From Collinsella ureilytica (GTDB lineage Bacteria; Actinomycetota; Coriobacteriia; Coriobacteriales; Coriobacteriaceae), in contig NZ_JAIMFO010000006.1 of assembly GCF_019795105.1 (NCBI RefSeq), forward strand, positions 62,001-126,000: DNA of 64,000 bases, given 5' to 3'. The notes below the pieces were generated by a model. The model saw only the letters and a list, made by a program, of their open reading frames with translations. It ran no database searches and had not been told where the DNA came from. This document shows, one piece after another, positions 63,433 to 64,000 of this stretch. Made by a program: the position numbers and the translations under genes. Each line of letters starts with the position of its first letter. The first letter of the stretch is position 1.

Positions 63433-64000
63433 ATGCTCTTACGACAACTGCTTGAAATCTATGACCTGATTGATACCCCTCATGCAACAGGAGATGCTGT
63501 AGCCGATCTCATCCGCTCGCGCGGTGCCTCAGATGTTGTTGTGCGAAGTGTTGGAAATGGCAGGGGCTCAACCGATTGCATCAAGATCTGTATTCCCGGT
63601 GCAAACGGCCGCATATCGGGCGGAGATGCGCCCACGCTTGGCGTAATTGGACGACTCGGAGGGCTCGGTGCTCGACCAGAAATGATTGGTGCCGTCTCTG
63701 ATGGCGATGGAGCAATTGCAGCGCTTACCTGCGCACTCAAGCTCGCTGAGATGCACAAACAAGGCGATGTATTGCCGGGAGACGTTATTGTGGCAACTCA
63801 TATCTGCCCGGATGCTCCTACGCTTCCGCACGATCCGGTTCCGTTCATGGATTCCCCCATTGATATGGATGCCATGAATCGGATGGAGGTTGATCCGCGT
63901 ATGGAGGCAATCCTCTCCATCGATACCACCAAGGGGAATCGCATAATTAATCAAAACGGCATTGCCATATCGCCCACCGTGCGCCAGGGCTGGATCTTGC
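63433..64000 (+). CDS. DUF1177 family protein, N-terminal part (runs out of the window)
   Basis: Open to the end of the window (189 codons). Highly conserved family segments are visible: LLRQLLEIYDLIDTPHATGD, GSTDCIKICIPGANGRISGG, DAPTLGVIGRLGGLGARPE, ALTCALKLAEMHKQGDVLPG, THICPDAPTLPHDPVPFMDS and SIDTTKGNRIINQNGIAIS. DUF1177 has no assigned function as far as I know; such genes tend to lie near amino-acid or peptide genes. The His/Asp/Cys content suggests a metal-dependent hydrolase-like fold, by inference only. Start set by AAAGGAGA. Confidence 0.85.
   Translation, partial: MLLRQLLEIYDLIDTPHATGDAVADLIRSRGASDVVVRSVGNGRGSTDCIKICIPGANGRISGGDAPTLGVIGRLGGLGARPEMIGAVSDGDGAIAALTCALKLAEMHKQGDVLPGDVIVATHICPDAPTLPHDPVPFMDSPIDMDAMNRMEVDPRMEAILSIDTTKGNRIINQNGIAISPTVRQGWIL

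Overview
The window is a typical bacterial chromosome segment with dense genes, short operons and clear Shine-Dalgarno sites. It looks like a host-associated, fermentative, Gram-positive anaerobe of the Actinobacteria, most likely class Coriobacteriia. That placement is an inference from the gene mix: a NiaR-controlled NAD operon, nickel/hydrogenase maturation genes, many PTS systems, an LPXTG-type surface protein and a Tat-exported flavin lipoprotein. No 16S gene is present to confirm it. About 55 protein genes, one tRNA (Arg, anticodon CCT), one insertion sequence and no CRISPR array were found.

Layout. 1-1.9 kb: the end of the NAD operon (nadB-nadC-niaR). 2-3.1 kb: an unknown protein and thioredoxin. 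3.2-9.6 kb: a nickel and [NiFe]-hydrogenase maturation run (nikR-hypF-hypC-hypD-hypE). 9.8-21.9 kb: HAD phosphatase, pyrE, a polar amino-acid ABC importer, ilvE, dedA, cysE, a heterodimeric ABC exporter and a tagatose-6-phosphate kinase. 22-30 kb: glmS, a Doc/Panacea toxin-antitoxin pair bounded by direct repeats, a LacI regulator and a ROK glucokinase. 29.6-31.8 kb: a divergent pair of a double-FMN-domain Tat lipoprotein and a flavin transferase (ApbE). 31.8-36.8 kb: a PTS, RpiR, 6-phospho-3-hexuloisomerase, 3-hexulose-6-phosphate synthase and cupin phosphoglucose isomerase cluster, bounded by 71-bp direct repeats of the apbE 3' end. 37-40.4 kb: metY and an Eco29kI-like restriction-modification pair. 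40.4-47.8 kb: a lyxose/xylulose-type catabolic operon with a fructose-family PTS and its RpiR regulator. 48-51.7 kb: an IS1634-like element with a nonsense-interrupted transposase, next to a nonsense-interrupted LPXTG adhesin. 51.8-64 kb: a membrane protein, tRNA-Arg, and a peptide-use block (two peptidases, oppABCDF, a PepC-type aminopeptidase and a divergent DUF1177 gene).

Two patterns stand out. First, several genes (cysE, dedA, oppF, probably metY) are followed by tandem, partly decayed copies of their own 3' ends, with periods of 61, about 36, 60 and about 64 bp. Second, two accessory blocks (the toxin-antitoxin pair and the hexulose-phosphate cluster) sit between direct repeats like small islands, with no integrase nearby. 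The hexulose-phosphate cluster encodes the archaeal-style route from glucose-6-phosphate to ribulose-5-phosphate, which is the most interesting metabolic module here.
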